From Pseudomonas sp. IAC-BECa141 (lineage in GTDB: Bacteria > Pseudomonadota > Gammaproteobacteria > Pseudomonadales > Pseudomonadaceae): a stretch of DNA of 64,000 bases. Each line of letters begins with the position of its first letter. Positions within the stretch are counted from its first letter, which is position 1. A program made the position numbers and the translations under genes. Below are positions 9,186-17,916 of this stretch, piece after piece. A model generated the notes under the pieces. The model made no database searches, was not told where the DNA came from, and saw only the letters and a list, made by a program, of their open reading frames with translations. The DNA lies in the NCBI RefSeq assembly GCF_020544405.1, contig NZ_CP065410.1, positions 5,456,001 through 5,520,000 on the forward strand, written 5' to 3'.

Positions 9186-10147
9186 GGTGACTCCTGAAAA
9201 TGTTGATAGCCCCGGATTTGCGGGGTGATGTCGTGCCCGTCGCGGTCCAGCAGCACCACGCCCTGGCCCTGCGTCACGCGGCCGATCACATGGATCGGCC
9301 AGCCATCAGCCAGCAGCGCCGGCAACTCGACGGGCGGCAAGGTGAAGGCCAGCACATAATCGTCGCCACCGCTCAACGCCGCGCGTTCGGCGCCGCGCTG
9401 ACCGAGAAATGCCACCAGCGCATCCGACAATGGAACACGCTCACACTCGACTTCGAGGCGCACCTGCGAAGCCAGTGCGATGTGACCGCAATCGGCGAGC
9501 AGGCCATCGGAGATGTCCAGCGCCGAGGTGGCCTTGCCACGCAGGGCCTGGCCGAGGGCGAGTTGCGGTTGCGGCGACCAGTAATGATCGAGCAGCGGTT
9601 GGGCAATATGGGGTTCGGCGTCTCGCTGCCCCAGCACCAGCGGCAAGGCCCCGGCGGCATTGCCCAGTTCGCCGCCGACACACAGCAGATCGCCCGGCTG
9701 CGCGCCGCTGCGGGTCAGCGCTTTGCCGGCCGGGACGCGGCCGAACACCGTGACGGTCAGGCTCAACGGCCCGCGCGTCGTGTCGCCGCCGACCAGCGCC
9801 ACGCCGCAGCCCTGCGCCATGCGGTTCAAACCACGGGCATAGGCTTGCAGCCAATCGGCGGTCACCGTCGGCAAGGTCAGGGCAAGGGTAAAGGCAACGG
9901 GCGTGGCGCCCATGGCAGCAAGGTCGCTGACCGCCACGGCCAGCGAGCGCTGACCGAGCAGAAACGGATCGCAGGGATCGGCGAAATGCACGCCGGCCAC
10001 CAGCGTATCGGTGGAAACCGCCAGCTGTTCCCCGGAGGGAATTGCCAGCAAGGCGCAGTCATCGCCGATCCCCAGTGCAACGCCTTCGCCGCCCTGCGCA
10101 CAAGGCGCGGCGGCGAAGAAATTGCGGATCAGCTCAAACTCGCCCAT
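9182..10147 (-). CDS. thiL: Thiamine-monophosphate kinase
   Basis: Phosphorylates thiamine monophosphate to the cofactor thiamine diphosphate, which Dxs in this window uses. The 321-residue protein begins GEFELIRNFFA and has the Mg-ATP site GIGDDCALL near residue 27, VSTDTLVAGVHF near 44, VGGDTTRGPLSLTV near 118 and ALDISDGLLADCGHIA near 210, all conserved in this AIR-synthase-fold family. It lies 27 bp after nusB and overlaps pgpA by four bases. Confidence 0.97.
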   Translation of the reverse strand: MGEFELIRNFFAAAPCAQGGEGVALGIGDDCALLAIPSGEQLAVSTDTLVAGVHFADPCDPFLLGQRSLAVAVSDLAAMGATPVAFTLALTLPTVTADWLQAYARGLNRMAQGCGVALVGGDTTRGPLSLTVTVFGRVPAGKALTRSGAQPGDLLCVGGELGNAAGALPLVLGQRDAEPHIAQPLLDHYWSPQPQLALGQALRGKATSALDISDGLLADCGHIALASQVRLEVECERVPLSDALVAFLGQRGAERAALSGGDDYVLAFTLPPVELPALLADGWPIHVIGRVTQGQGVVLLDRDGHDITPQIRGYQHFQESP

Positions 10148-10174
10148 GGCTGAGAAGAAGTATTCAAGCGCCGA

Positions 10175-10675
10175 TCAGCGCTTGAACGCCTTCACTTCAG
10201 CTTCACGCAGGCGCGGAGCCAGCTTGTCGAGCACGCCGTTGACGAACTTGTGGCCGTCGGTCGAACCGAACACCTTGGCCAGTTCGATACCTTCGTTGAT
10301 CACAACGCGGTACGGCACGTCAACGCGCTTGAGCAGTTCCCAGGTGGACAGGCGCAGAACCGCCAGTTCAACCGGGTCCAGCTCTTCGATCGCCAGGTCC
10401 AGGCAAGGCGTGAGCGCGTTGTCGATTTCGGTCTTGAACTGCGGAACCCCGTGCAGGATTTCGCGGAAGTAGGCACCGTCGACATCGGTGAAATCGTTAT
10501 CGACCCGGAACTGCGCTTCGATCTCGTTCAACGACTGCCGAGCCATGTGCCACTGATACAGGGCCTGGGTCGCGAGCTGACGGGCTTCGCGGCGCTTGGC
10601 GCTTTTCGATGGTTTGCCGGCATCCGCAGGTTTCGGATCGCGCGGGTTGAAACGATCGCTTTCGTCGCTAATCAC
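10175..10675 (-). CDS. nusB: Transcription antitermination factor NusB
   Basis: All-helical RNA-binding protein that, with NusE (S10), loads onto boxA of rRNA leader transcripts. The 166-residue protein has a charged amino tail followed by [19 protein letters not shown], the standard first helix of the family, and ends with [26 protein letters not shown]. It overlaps ribH by four bases, the usual ribH-nusB coupling. Confidence 0.97.
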   Translation of the reverse strand: MISDESDRFNPRDPKPADAGKPSKSAKRREARQLATQALYQWHMARQSLNEIEAQFRVDNDFTDVDGAYFREILHGVPQFKTEIDNALTPCLDLAIEELDPVELAVLRLSTWELLKRVDVPYRVVINEGIELAKVFGSTDGHKFVNGVLDKLAPRLREAEVKAFKR

Positions 10676-11148
10676 TTGGCCTCCAACTGCGCCAGCAGGC
10701 TGACCATTTCCAGAGCGGACAGGGCAGCTTCAGCACCTTTGTTGCCGGCCTTGGTGCCGGAACGTTCGATGGCTTGCTCGATGGAATCAACGGTCAGGAC
10801 GCCGAAAGCGACCGGTACGCCGAATTCCATGGACACCTGGGCCAGGCCCTTGGTGCACTCGCCAGCCACGTATTCGAAGTGCGGAGTGCCGCCACGAATG
10901 ACCGCGCCCAGGGCAATGATTGCTGCGAACTCGCCTTTCTGGGCGACTTTCTGCGCAACCAGCGGGATTTCGAAGGCGCCAGGTGCGCGGATGATGGTGA
11001 TGTCGCTTTCGCTCACGCCGTGGCGAACCAGGGCATCAACTGCACCGCTGACCAGGCTTTCAACCACGAAGCTGTTGAAGCGGCCCACTACCAAAGCGTA
11101 GCGGCCTTTAGGGGCGATGAAGGTACCTTCGATGGTCTTCAGGGTCAT
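10672..11148 (-). CDS. ribH: 6,7-dimethyl-8-ribityllumazine synthase
   Basis: Penultimate step of riboflavin synthesis; joins the ribityl-pyrimidinedione with 3,4-dihydroxybutanone 4-phosphate. The 158-residue protein shows [19 protein letters not shown] near residue 22, the substrate-binding [11 protein letters not shown] near 56 and the [14 protein letters not shown] loop with the conserved histidine near residue 88. Length matches icosahedral or pentameric lumazine synthases. A strong hairpin lies between it and the upstream ribBA. Confidence 0.97.
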   Translation of the reverse strand: MTLKTIEGTFIAPKGRYALVVGRFNSFVVESLVSGAVDALVRHGVSESDITIIRAPGAFEIPLVAQKVAQKGEFAAIIALGAVIRGGTPHFEYVAGECTKGLAQVSMEFGVPVAFGVLTVDSIEQAIERSGTKAGNKGAEAALSALEMVSLLAQLEAK

Positions 11149-11170
11149 TCGTCAGATCTCTTAAAGAGCC

Positions 11171-11193
11171 GGGACGCGTCTGTTTCGCGTCCC
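11171..11193 (-). promoter_or_regulatory. Perfect 8-bp stem-loop between ribBA and ribH
   Basis: GGGACGCG and CGCGTCCC form a perfect 8-bp stem with a 7-base loop in the 91-bp gap. On the minus-strand transcript it follows the ribBA stop and precedes ribH. The tail on that strand is GGCTCTTTAA, not a run of U, so it is a weak terminator at best; it may be an RNA processing or stability element that sets ribH expression apart from ribBA. Confidence 0.6.
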
Positions 11194-11239
11194 TCAGTGA
11201 TTTATTTGCCGCGAATACAGGGCCGGAAACAACCGGTCA

Positions 11240-12331
11240 TTATTCGGAGGGCACGTATTCTACAACTTCCAGATCGAAACCGGATATCGCATTGAACTTC
11301 ATCGGCGCAGACATCAGGCGCATTTTGCGCACGCCGAGGTCACGCAGGATCTGCGAACCGGCACCGACGATGCTGTAGGTGGTCGGTTTTTTCACCGTCG
11401 CCTGATCGCCGGTTTCACGGATGTGCGCCAGCAACACGTCGCCATCCAGCGGGTGACCCAGCAACAACACCACACCGCTGCCGGCCTCGGCAACCGCAGC
11501 CATGGCGGCGCGCAGGCTCCAGCGGCCCGGTTGCTTGACCATCAACAGGTCGCGCAGCGGGTCCATGTTGTGCACGCGAACCAGGGTCGGTTCTTCGGCG
11601 CAAACAGTGCCCAGGGTCAGTGCCATGTGCACGTCGCCTTCCACGGAATCACGATAGGTCACCAGGTTGAATTGGCCCAGTTCGCTGTCCAGCGGCTGCT
11701 CGGCAATCCGCTGAACGGTACGTTCGTGGATCATCCGGTAGTGAATCAGGTCGGCGATGGTACCGATCTTGATGTCGTGCTCAGCAGCAAAGGCTTCCAG
11801 CTCGGCGCGACGGGACATGGTGCCGTCGTCATTCATCACTTCGCAGATCACGCCGCTTGGCTCGAAACCGGCCATGCGTGCCAGGTCGCAGGCCGCTTCA
11901 GTGTGACCGGCTCGGGCCAGGGTGCCACCGGCCTGGGCCATCAGCGGGAAGATGTGGCCCGGGCTGACGATATCTTCAGCCTTGGCGTCTTTCGCAGCCG
12001 CCGCTTGCACGGTGCGCGCGCGGTCAGCGGCGGAGATACCGGTGGTCACGCCTTCGGCCGCTTCGATCGAGACGGTGAACTTGGTGCCGAAACCGGAACC
12101 GTTGCGTGGCGCCATCAGCGGCAGCTTCAGGGTTTCGCAGCGCTCGCGGCTCATCGGCATGCAGATCAGGCCACGGGCGTACTTGGCCATGAAGTTGATG
12201 TGCTCGGCCTTGCAGCACTCGGCGGCCATGATCAGGTCGCCTTCGTTCTCGCGGTCTTCGTCATCCATGAGGATGACCATCTTGCCTTGGCGGATGTCTT
12301 CAACCAGTTCTTCGATGCTATTGAGCGCCAC
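11240..12331 (-). CDS. ribBA: 3,4-dihydroxy-2-butanone-4-phosphate synthase with degenerate GTP cyclohydrolase II domain
   Basis: The first ~200 residues are a complete DHBP synthase, converting ribulose 5-phosphate to the four-carbon riboflavin precursor: DDEDRENEGDL near residue 24 carries the acidic metal site and HTEAACDLARMAG near 143 the conserved histidine. The last ~160 residues have the GTP cyclohydrolase II fold, but the stretch aligning with the zinc site reads VRVHNMDPLRDLLMV, with none of the three cysteines found in RibA at 7178-7795. The second activity is therefore probably lost and ribA does that step. 363 residues. It follows ribE by 16 bp. Confidence 0.95.
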   Translation of the reverse strand: MALNSIEELVEDIRQGKMVILMDDEDRENEGDLIMAAECCKAEHINFMAKYARGLICMPMSRERCETLKLPLMAPRNGSGFGTKFTVSIEAAEGVTTGISAADRARTVQAAAAKDAKAEDIVSPGHIFPLMAQAGGTLARAGHTEAACDLARMAGFEPSGVICEVMNDDGTMSRRAELEAFAAEHDIKIGTIADLIHYRMIHERTVQRIAEQPLDSELGQFNLVTYRDSVEGDVHMALTLGTVCAEEPTLVRVHNMDPLRDLLMVKQPGRWSLRAAMAAVAEAGSGVVLLLGHPLDGDVLLAHIRETGDQATVKKPTTYSIVGAGSQILRDLGVRKMRLMSAPMKFNAISGFDLEVVEYVPSE

Positions 12332-12347
12332 AAGGCACCCCCTTCAG

Positions 12348-13010
12348 TCAGGATTTGAGGTAGCCGTTGGCGGCCAGAAAGCTTTCAGTGATGCCGCCAG
12401 ACGTTGGCTCTGCAGCCTTGTCGCCCAACAGCAGACGCTCGAGATAACGCGCCAGCAAGTCGACTTCCAGGTTCACCCGGCGACCTGGCTTGTAGGACGC
12501 CATGATGGTTTCGCTCAGGGTGTGCGGAATGATCGTCAGCAGGAATTCGGCGCCATCGACCGCGTTCACGGTCAGGCTGGTGCCGTCGACGGTGATCGAG
12601 CCTTTGTGGGCGATGTACCTGGCCAGCTCTTTCGGCGCGCGGATGCGAAATTCCACGGCGCGGGCATTGTCGCTGCGCGAGACCACTTCGCCGACACCGT
12701 CGACGTGACCGCTGACCAGATGGCCGCCGAGACGGGTGGTCGGGGTCAGGGCTTTCTCCAGGTTGACCGGGCTGCCGCTTTTCAGGTCATTCATGGCGGT
12801 GCAGTCGAGGGTTTCGCGACTGACGTCGGCAGCGAAGCCGTTGCCCGGCAGTTCCACGGCGGTCAGGCACACGCCGTTGACCGCGATGCTGTCGCCGAGT
12901 TTGACGTCGCTCAGGTCGAGCTTGCCGGTTTCGACATGCACCCGCACATCACCGCCCTTTGGGGTCAGTGCGCGGATACTGCCGATGGATTCGATGATGC
13001 CGGTAAACAT
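12348..13010 (-). CDS. ribE: Riboflavin synthase, alpha subunit
   Basis: Last step of riboflavin synthesis; dismutates two lumazine molecules. The 220-residue protein has the internal duplication of the family: barrel one begins MFTGIIESIGSI, barrel two begins around GGHLVSGHVDGVGEVV near residue 95. GDSIAVNGVCLTAVEL and GSITVDGTSLTVNAV are the paired ligand-binding loops. Some Pseudomonas annotations call it ribC. Lies between ribD and ribBA. Confidence 0.97.
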   Translation of the reverse strand: MFTGIIESIGSIRALTPKGGDVRVHVETGKLDLSDVKLGDSIAVNGVCLTAVELPGNGFAADVSRETLDCTAMNDLKSGSPVNLEKALTPTTRLGGHLVSGHVDGVGEVVSRSDNARAVEFRIRAPKELARYIAHKGSITVDGTSLTVNAVDGAEFLLTIIPHTLSETIMASYKPGRRVNLEVDLLARYLERLLLGDKAAEPTSGGITESFLAANGYLKS

Positions 13011-13072
13011 GGGGTTCTCCTTGAGAACGAAGCCAGCGCTAACGCGATGGCCGGGAATTATACGCTCGCTGA

Positions 13073-14191
13073 TCAGACAGGGATTGCAGTGACTCGCCAG
13101 TCATCGCCAACCGCGCGAATTTCAGTGATTTTCAGCTCCGGCGCATCCTTCATATAAGCGAGCGGCCAGTCCAGAAGCGGACGCGCCGTGGAGCCGAGGA
13201 ACTTGCCGGCGATGAAGATCACGAACTCATCGACCAGACCGAGCTGGGCAAATGCGCCGGCCAGTCGCGGGCCGGCCTCGACCAGGACTTCGTTGACACC
13301 TCGGTTGGCCAGCTCGATCAGCAACTGATGCAGATCGACCTGACCATCATCGCCCGGCACGATCAGGCATTCCGGGCCGTTGGCGTACTGTTCTTCGATG
13401 GCCACGCAGGTGGCGACCAGCGCCGGGCCGGCCTTGAAGAACGGCGCATCCAGCGGCACTCGCAGACGCCCGTCGATCAGCACCCGCAGCGGCGGACGGC
13501 TCAGGGCCAGCGCGGTTTGTTCGTCATCCAGCCCCAGCTCGTCGCCGCGCACCGTCAGGCGTGCGCCATCGGCCAGCACCGTGTCGGCACCGGTCAGTAC
13601 CACGCTGGCCTGGGCGCGCAAACGCTGCACTGCAGAACGCGCGGCCGGGCCGGTGATCCATTGGCTCTCGCCGCTTTCCATTGCCGTGCGGCCGTCGAGG
13701 CTCATGGCCAACTTGACCCGCACAAACGGCAAGCCGTGTTCCATGCGTTTCAGAAAACCTTGATTGAGCTTGCGCGCTTCAATTTCCAGTACGCCGCTTT
13801 CGGTGGCGATACCGGCATCGGCCAGACGCTGCAGACCGCGTCCGGCGACTTGTGGATTCGGATCACGCATTGCCGCGACCACCCGGCCAACACCGGCGTT
13901 CACCAGCGCATCGGCGCACGGCGGCGTGCGGCCGTGGTGGCTGCAAGGTTCGAGGGTGACGTAAGCGGTCGCGCCCCGGGCCTGCTCACCGGCGGCGCGC
14001 AGGGCGTGGACTTCGGCGTGCGGTTCGCCGGCGCGTTCATGCCAGCCTTCGCCGACAATCTGCCCGTCGCGCACGATCACGCAGCCGACCCGTGGATTGG
14101 GATGAGTCGTGTAATGCCCCTTGCGCGCCAGTTCCAGGGCCCGGGCCATGAAGCGGGCGTCGAGGATGGCCTGCTCGGCGGCGGTGGTCAT
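13073..14191 (-). CDS. ribD: Bifunctional riboflavin deaminase/reductase
   Basis: Carries out the second and third steps after GTP cyclohydrolase II: deamination and side-chain reduction of the pyrimidine intermediate. The amino half is a zinc deaminase with HAEVHAL near residue 60 and [11 protein letters not shown] near 83; the carboxyl half is a dihydrofolate-reductase-like NADPH reductase from about residue 155 ([12 protein letters not shown]). 372 residues, full length. Its start overlaps the nrdR stop by four bases, the classical nrdR-ribD pair. Confidence 0.97.
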   Translation of the reverse strand: MTTAAEQAILDARFMARALELARKGHYTTHPNPRVGCVIVRDGQIVGEGWHERAGEPHAEVHALRAAGEQARGATAYVTLEPCSHHGRTPPCADALVNAGVGRVVAAMRDPNPQVAGRGLQRLADAGIATESGVLEIEARKLNQGFLKRMEHGLPFVRVKLAMSLDGRTAMESGESQWITGPAARSAVQRLRAQASVVLTGADTVLADGARLTVRGDELGLDDEQTALALSRPPLRVLIDGRLRVPLDAPFFKAGPALVATCVAIEEQYANGPECLIVPGDDGQVDLHQLLIELANRGVNEVLVEAGPRLAGAFAQLGLVDEFVIFIAGKFLGSTARPLLDWPLAYMKDAPELKITEIRAVGDDWRVTAIPV

Positions 14192-14652
14192 TCTTTCACC
14201 GGTTCACGGGCAAGGCGGTCGATCTCTTCGCGGAATTCGTTGAGGTCCTGGAAGCGGCGGTACACGGATGCGAAACGGATGTAGGCGACTTCATCGAGCT
14301 TTTTCAGCTCGGCCATCACCAGTTCGCCGACCACGAGGGATTTGACCTCGCGCTCGCCGGTGGCGCGCAGCTTGTGTTTGATATGGACCAGCGAGGATTC
14401 GAGGCGCTCGACGCTCACCGGACGTTTCTCCAGGGCGCGTTGCATGCCGGCGCGGAGTTTTTCTTCGTCGAACGGTTGGCGGCTGCCGTCGGTTTTGATC
14501 AGGCGCGGCAACACCAGTTCGGCCGTCTCGAACGTCGTGAAACGTTCGCCGCAGGCCAGGCATTCACGCCGGCGGCGCACCTGTTCGCCCTCGGCGACCA
14601 GACGCGAGTCGATGACCTTGGTGTCGTTGGCACCGCAGAAGGGACAGTGCAT
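14188..14652 (-). CDS. nrdR: Transcriptional repressor NrdR
   Basis: Represses ribonucleotide reductase genes when dATP levels are high. I chose the ATG at 14652 so that the protein starts [13 protein letters not shown], the invariant beginning of the zinc ribbon; the second cysteine pair is in CLACGERF near residue 31. The ATP-cone domain follows from about residue 47 ([16 protein letters not shown]). 154 residues, typical. No NrdR box was recognised in its own upstream region. Confidence 0.97.
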   Translation of the reverse strand: MHCPFCGANDTKVIDSRLVAEGEQVRRRRECLACGERFTTFETAELVLPRLIKTDGSRQPFDEEKLRAGMQRALEKRPVSVERLESSLVHIKHKLRATGEREVKSLVVGELVMAELKKLDEVAYIRFASVYRRFQDLNEFREEIDRLAREPVKE

Positions 14653-14780
14653 GGTGGCTGGCAACAAAAAAAGGGAGGGCCATGGTAGCGCATCCCGGTG
14701 GCAAGACAAGCCATAGGCTTTGCGGTATACAGACTGCCATGATCGTTTGATCCATGGATTTCATTTTGCTGGAGCCGCCA

Positions 14781-15245
14781 ATGTCCTTACGACCGCTCGT
14801 TTTGCTCAGTGTTTTCAGCCTGCTGGTGGCCTGTGGCAGCGATGCGCCCAAGCCTCAGCCGCCAACGCCGGGCCCGGCGCCGCAACAGGCGCAGAAAAAA
14901 GCCCGGGAAGCCGCCGACCTCGGCCCGCTGCCCGCGTATCAACGGGAACTGAGCGGCACCCTGCAAGGCGTGCCGGCCGGCGCCGAAGTCGAACTGGCGC
15001 TGCTGGTGATCGACGCCAAGGATCGCCCGCAACAATTGCTCGCCAGTTCCAGTCTGATCGGCAACAACCAGATTCTGCCGTTCCACCTGCGCTTCAACCC
15101 CGACGCTTTCCCGGTCGGCGCGCGGGTTGAATTGCGCGGCCGCGCCAGCCAGTCCGGCCAGTTGATCCTGCACCTGCCGTCGCAGACCATCACTCAGCCG
15201 ACCACCCAGGCCCTGGGCCAACTGCAATTTGTCAAAGCACCATGA
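14781..15245 (+). CDS. YbaY-family lipoprotein
   Basis: Predicted outer-membrane lipoprotein of 154 residues. The chosen ATG at 14781 has a GGAG ribosome site and gives a lipoprotein signal peptide with the lipobox LVAC (acylated cysteine near residue 19). A proline-rich linker follows (PKPQPPTPGPAPQQ), then the YbaY/HslJ-like beta domain with LSGTLQGVPAGAEVELALLVI and LPFHLRFNPDAF. Function in the cell is not well known. Its stop overlaps the next gene by four bases. Confidence 0.85.
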   Translation: MSLRPLVLLSVFSLLVACGSDAPKPQPPTPGPAPQQAQKKAREAADLGPLPAYQRELSGTLQGVPAGAEVELALLVIDAKDRPQQLLASSSLIGNNQILPFHLRFNPDAFPVGARVELRGRASQSGQLILHLPSQTITQPTTQALGQLQFVKAP

Positions 15246-15898
15246 ATGCACCGCAAGACCTGCAACAGTCGCTGGGCCAATTGCTCGGCGACGCGCGACT
15301 GAAAACCTGTGCGTTGCCGGACACCGATTTGCGGCTGTGGCTGATTGACGGCGACAACATGGCGCGCGAATTCAGTCAGGAAGAAACCCAACGCATCCTG
15401 CATGGACCGCCCTACTGGAGTTTCTGCTGGGCCAGTGGTCTGGCAGTGGCGCGGTATCTGGCGGCGTTTCCCGAGTGGGTTCGCGGCAAGCGGGTGCTGG
15501 ATTTCGGCGCTGGTTCCGGGATCGCCGGGATCGCGGCGGTGAAGGCCGGCGCACTGGAAGTCGTGGCCTGCGACCTGGATCCGCTGGCGATTGCCGCCTG
15601 TCGGGCGAATGCCGAACTCAATGATGTGCAGATGAGTTATTCCACGGATTTCTTCGCCGAAGCGGATCGCTTCGATCTGATCCTGGTGGCCGACGTTCTG
15701 TATGACAGGGAAAACCTGCCGCTGCTCGACGCCTTCCTGAGCCGTGGCCGCGAAGCGCTGGTGGCGGATTCGCGGGTTCGGGATTTCCGGCATCCGCTGT
15801 ACCGGCGCATCGAAATGCTCGAAGCCATGACCCTGCCGGATCTGGCCGAGCCCGAAGAGTTTCGCCATGTCAGCCTCTACCATGCGGCCCGCGCCTGA
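15242..15898 (+). CDS. Class I SAM-dependent methyltransferase (PrmA/ETFB-lysine methyltransferase-like)
   Basis: A 218-residue Rossmann-fold methyltransferase. VLDFGAGSGIAGIAAVKAGA near residue 85 is the SAM-binding motif I, and VACDLDPLAIAACRANAEL the following acidic loop. ILVADVLYDRENLPLLDAFL resembles post-motif regions of protein lysine methyltransferases related to METTL20 (electron transfer flavoprotein beta) and PrmA. The substrate cannot be told from the sequence. Coupled to the lipoprotein gene by an ATGA overlap. Confidence 0.88.
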   Translation: MNAPQDLQQSLGQLLGDARLKTCALPDTDLRLWLIDGDNMAREFSQEETQRILHGPPYWSFCWASGLAVARYLAAFPEWVRGKRVLDFGAGSGIAGIAAVKAGALEVVACDLDPLAIAACRANAELNDVQMSYSTDFFAEADRFDLILVADVLYDRENLPLLDAFLSRGREALVADSRVRDFRHPLYRRIEMLEAMTLPDLAEPEEFRHVSLYHAARA

Positions 15899-15937
15899 CC
15901 GTATAGTTGCCCCATTCACGCTTTTACGAGAGACCCC

Positions 15938-16810
15938 ATGAGTCATCAAACGCCGTACATCTTCGACGCCACGACGGCCGACTTCGACCAGTCGGTGATC
16001 GAGGTCTCCTTTCAAAAACCGGTGCTGGTGGATTTCTGGGCCGAATGGTGTGCGCCATGCAAGGCGCTGATGCCGATGCTGCAAGGCATCGCCGAGAGCT
16101 ATCAGGGCGAGTTGCTGCTGGCCAAGGTCAATTGCGATATCGAGCAGGACATCGTCGCCCGTTTCGGCATCCGCAGCCTGCCAACGGTGGTGCTGTTCAA
16201 GGACGGCCAACCGGTGGACGGCTTTGCCGGTGCGCAACCGGAATCCGCGGTGCGCGCCCTGCTTGAACCGCATGTGCAGATGCCGGCACCGTCCGCCGCC
16301 GATCCGTTCGAACAGGCTCAGGCACTGTTTGACGAAGGCCGTTACGCCGACGCGGAAGCGACACTGGTGACGCTGCTGGGCGAAGACAACACCAACGCCA
16401 AGGCACTGATTCTCTACGCTCGCTGCCTGACTGAACGCGGTGAACTGGGCGAAGCGCAAACCGTCCTCGACGCGGTCAAGAGCGACGAACACAAGGCTGC
16501 ACTGGCCGGTGCCAAGGCGCAGATCAAGTTCCTCGGCCTGGCCCGTGACCTGCCGGATGCCGCCGACCTGAAAAGCCGTCTGGCGCAGAACCCGCAGGAC
16601 GATGAAGCGGTGTATCAACTGGCGATCCAGCAACTGGCCCGTCAGCAATACGAAGCGGCGCTGGACGCACTGCTCAAGCTGTTCATCCGCAACCGCAACT
16701 ACAGCGAAGGTCTGCCGCACAAGACCTTGCTGCAAGTCTTCGAGCTGTTGGGCAACGATCACCCGCTGGTGACCGCTTACCGGCGCAAGGTGTTTGCCGC
16801 GCTGTACTAA
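15938..16810 (+). CDS. Thioredoxin-TPR co-chaperone, YbbN/CnoX-like
   Basis: 290 residues: an amino-terminal thioredoxin fold (about residues 8-110) followed by TPR-like helical repeats (about 125-285, including QALFDEGRYADAEATLVTLL). The active site is WCAPCK in VDFWAEWCAPCK, so unlike E. coli YbbN it retains both redox cysteines. E. coli CnoX protects proteins during bleach stress and hands them to GroEL; the same role is inferred. Converges with the next gene with a four-base gap. Confidence 0.9.
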   Translation: MSHQTPYIFDATTADFDQSVIEVSFQKPVLVDFWAEWCAPCKALMPMLQGIAESYQGELLLAKVNCDIEQDIVARFGIRSLPTVVLFKDGQPVDGFAGAQPESAVRALLEPHVQMPAPSAADPFEQAQALFDEGRYADAEATLVTLLGEDNTNAKALILYARCLTERGELGEAQTVLDAVKSDEHKAALAGAKAQIKFLGLARDLPDAADLKSRLAQNPQDDEAVYQLAIQQLARQQYEAALDALLKLFIRNRNYSEGLPHKTLLQVFELLGNDHPLVTAYRRKVFAALY

Positions 16811-16814
16811 GCGC

Positions 16815-17171
16815 TTATTCGATCCAGCTGTAGAGCGGCGTATCACCGCCGCTCAGCACTTTCACATCGGCCGAATGACGCAGGCGCACCAGCAAGCGCT
16901 TGCCCGCCGCTGCGCTGCCGGTCAGTCCTTCGAGCTGATCCAGCAACTCCGGCCCGCTGAGTTGCCCGGCCTTGCGCAGCAAATCCCTGGCGACCTGCCA
17001 CAACGCGTCATCCTGATTCACCGGTTTCGCCGCAGGCGCTGCAGCAGCTTGCGGCTGGGCGGCCTGCACCGGCATACCCAACTGCGCACCGAGCCGCGCC
17101 CAGTCGCTTTCATCCAGTTCAAGGGTCAAATCCACCGGCAACGCACCGACGGTTCCGCGTATCCGCACCAT
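16815..17171 (-). CDS. Conserved hypothetical protein
   Basis: 118 residues if started at the ATG at 17171 (MVRIRGTVGALPVDLTLEL). Longer in-frame starts up to 17285 would run through the intergenic region that holds the zinc-type operator, and were rejected. The sequence has an amphipathic amino part, an alanine/proline-rich linker (QAAQPQAAAAPAAKP) and a helical carboxyl half. No known catalytic motif and no signal peptide. It is divergent from the zinc operon, but nothing shows a shared role. Confidence 0.75.
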   Translation of the reverse strand: MVRIRGTVGALPVDLTLELDESDWARLGAQLGMPVQAAQPQAAAAPAAKPVNQDDALWQVARDLLRKAGQLSGPELLDQLEGLTGSAAAGKRLLVRLRHSADVKVLSGGDTPLYSWIE

Positions 17172-17256
17172 AACTTCGCTCCCGCACATTTCTGACCTGC
17201 ATGCTCCCATGGGACTTGTATAACGCCAAGCGGGCGGGCAAACTCTGCGCACTTTC

Positions 17257-17274
17257 GTTATAAGATTACATAAC
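17257..17274. promoter_or_regulatory. Zur-like operator upstream of the zinc operon
   Basis: An inverted repeat GTTAT-N8-ATAAC at 17257-17274 lies 31 bp before the ATG of the ZrgA-like gene and overlaps a TATAAG that could be the -10. GTTAT/ATAAC half sites are typical of gammaproteobacterial Zur boxes, and the P. aeruginosa counterpart (PA4063 operon) is Zur-regulated. The spacing differs from the most common box, so this is a candidate only. Confidence 0.5.
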
Positions 17275-17305
17275 AAACTCTTCACTTTACTTCCCGGAGA
17301 CCGCC

Positions 17306-17902
17306 ATGCGTCGTCTGCTGCTCACTTTGCCGTTTGCCCTGTTGCCGCTGGCCATCGCCCATGCCGCCGATGAGCATGATCACGACCATGAGCACGGCAG
17401 CCTCGGTGCCCACGAACATGGCGTCGGTCGTCTGAACGCCGCCCTCGACGGCCAGACCCTGGAGCTGGAGCTGGAAAGCCCGGCGATGAACCTCGTGGGT
17501 TTTGAACACGTCGCCACCAGCGATGCCGACAAGGCCAAAGTCGCCGCCGCTCGTGCGCAGCTGGAAAAACCGCTGGCGCTGTTCAGTCTGCCGGCCGCCG
17601 CCGGTTGCAAAGTCACCAGCCAGGAACTGGAAAGCCCGCTGTTCGGCGACAAGCCGGATGCCGACGACCACGACGACGAAGAAGAAGCCGGCAAGGATGG
17701 TCACGAGCATCATCATGACCACAGTGAAATCCACGCCCACTACCAGTTCAGCTGTGCAGCGCCGGGTGCGTTGAAAACCCTGGATCTGGCAAACCTGTTC
17801 AATACCTTCCCGGCCACCCAGAAAATTCAGGTACAACTGATCGGCCCGAGCGGCCAGCAAGGCACGGAAGTGACGGCCAAGGCCGCCGCCCTGAAGTTCT
17901 GA
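17306..17902 (+). CDS. ZrgA-like zinc uptake protein (DUF2796)
   Basis: A 198-residue periplasmic protein with a signal peptide (RRLLLTLPFALLPLAIAHA) and two histidine-rich acidic stretches: DEHDHDHEHGSLGAHEHG right after cleavage, and a longer one near residues 112-145 (DDHDDEEEAGKDGHEHHHDH). DUF2796 proteins include Vibrio ZrgA and PA4063, which act in zinc uptake. Here it leads an operon with an ABC ATPase, a permease and a DUF3299 protein, downstream of a Zur-like inverted repeat. Inferred role: capture or delivery of zinc in the periplasm when zinc is scarce. Confidence 0.88.
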   Translation: MRRLLLTLPFALLPLAIAHAADEHDHDHEHGSLGAHEHGVGRLNAALDGQTLELELESPAMNLVGFEHVATSDADKAKVAAARAQLEKPLALFSLPAAAGCKVTSQELESPLFGDKPDADDHDDEEEAGKDGHEHHHDHSEIHAHYQFSCAAPGALKTLDLANLFNTFPATQKIQVQLIGPSGQQGTEVTAKAAALKF

Positions 17903-17916
17903 TACGAAACGGCGCC

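Noticed and set aside
11149..11239. FMN riboswitch in the rib operon
   Set aside because: The gap holds a single hairpin and lacks the conserved RFN segments; at 91 bp it is also too short for the full fold.
15194..16846. A 550-codon minus-strand frame opposite the methyltransferase and thioredoxin genes
   Set aside because: The plus strand has two clear families (SAM motif I, WCAPCK) in this interval; the antisense frame has none.
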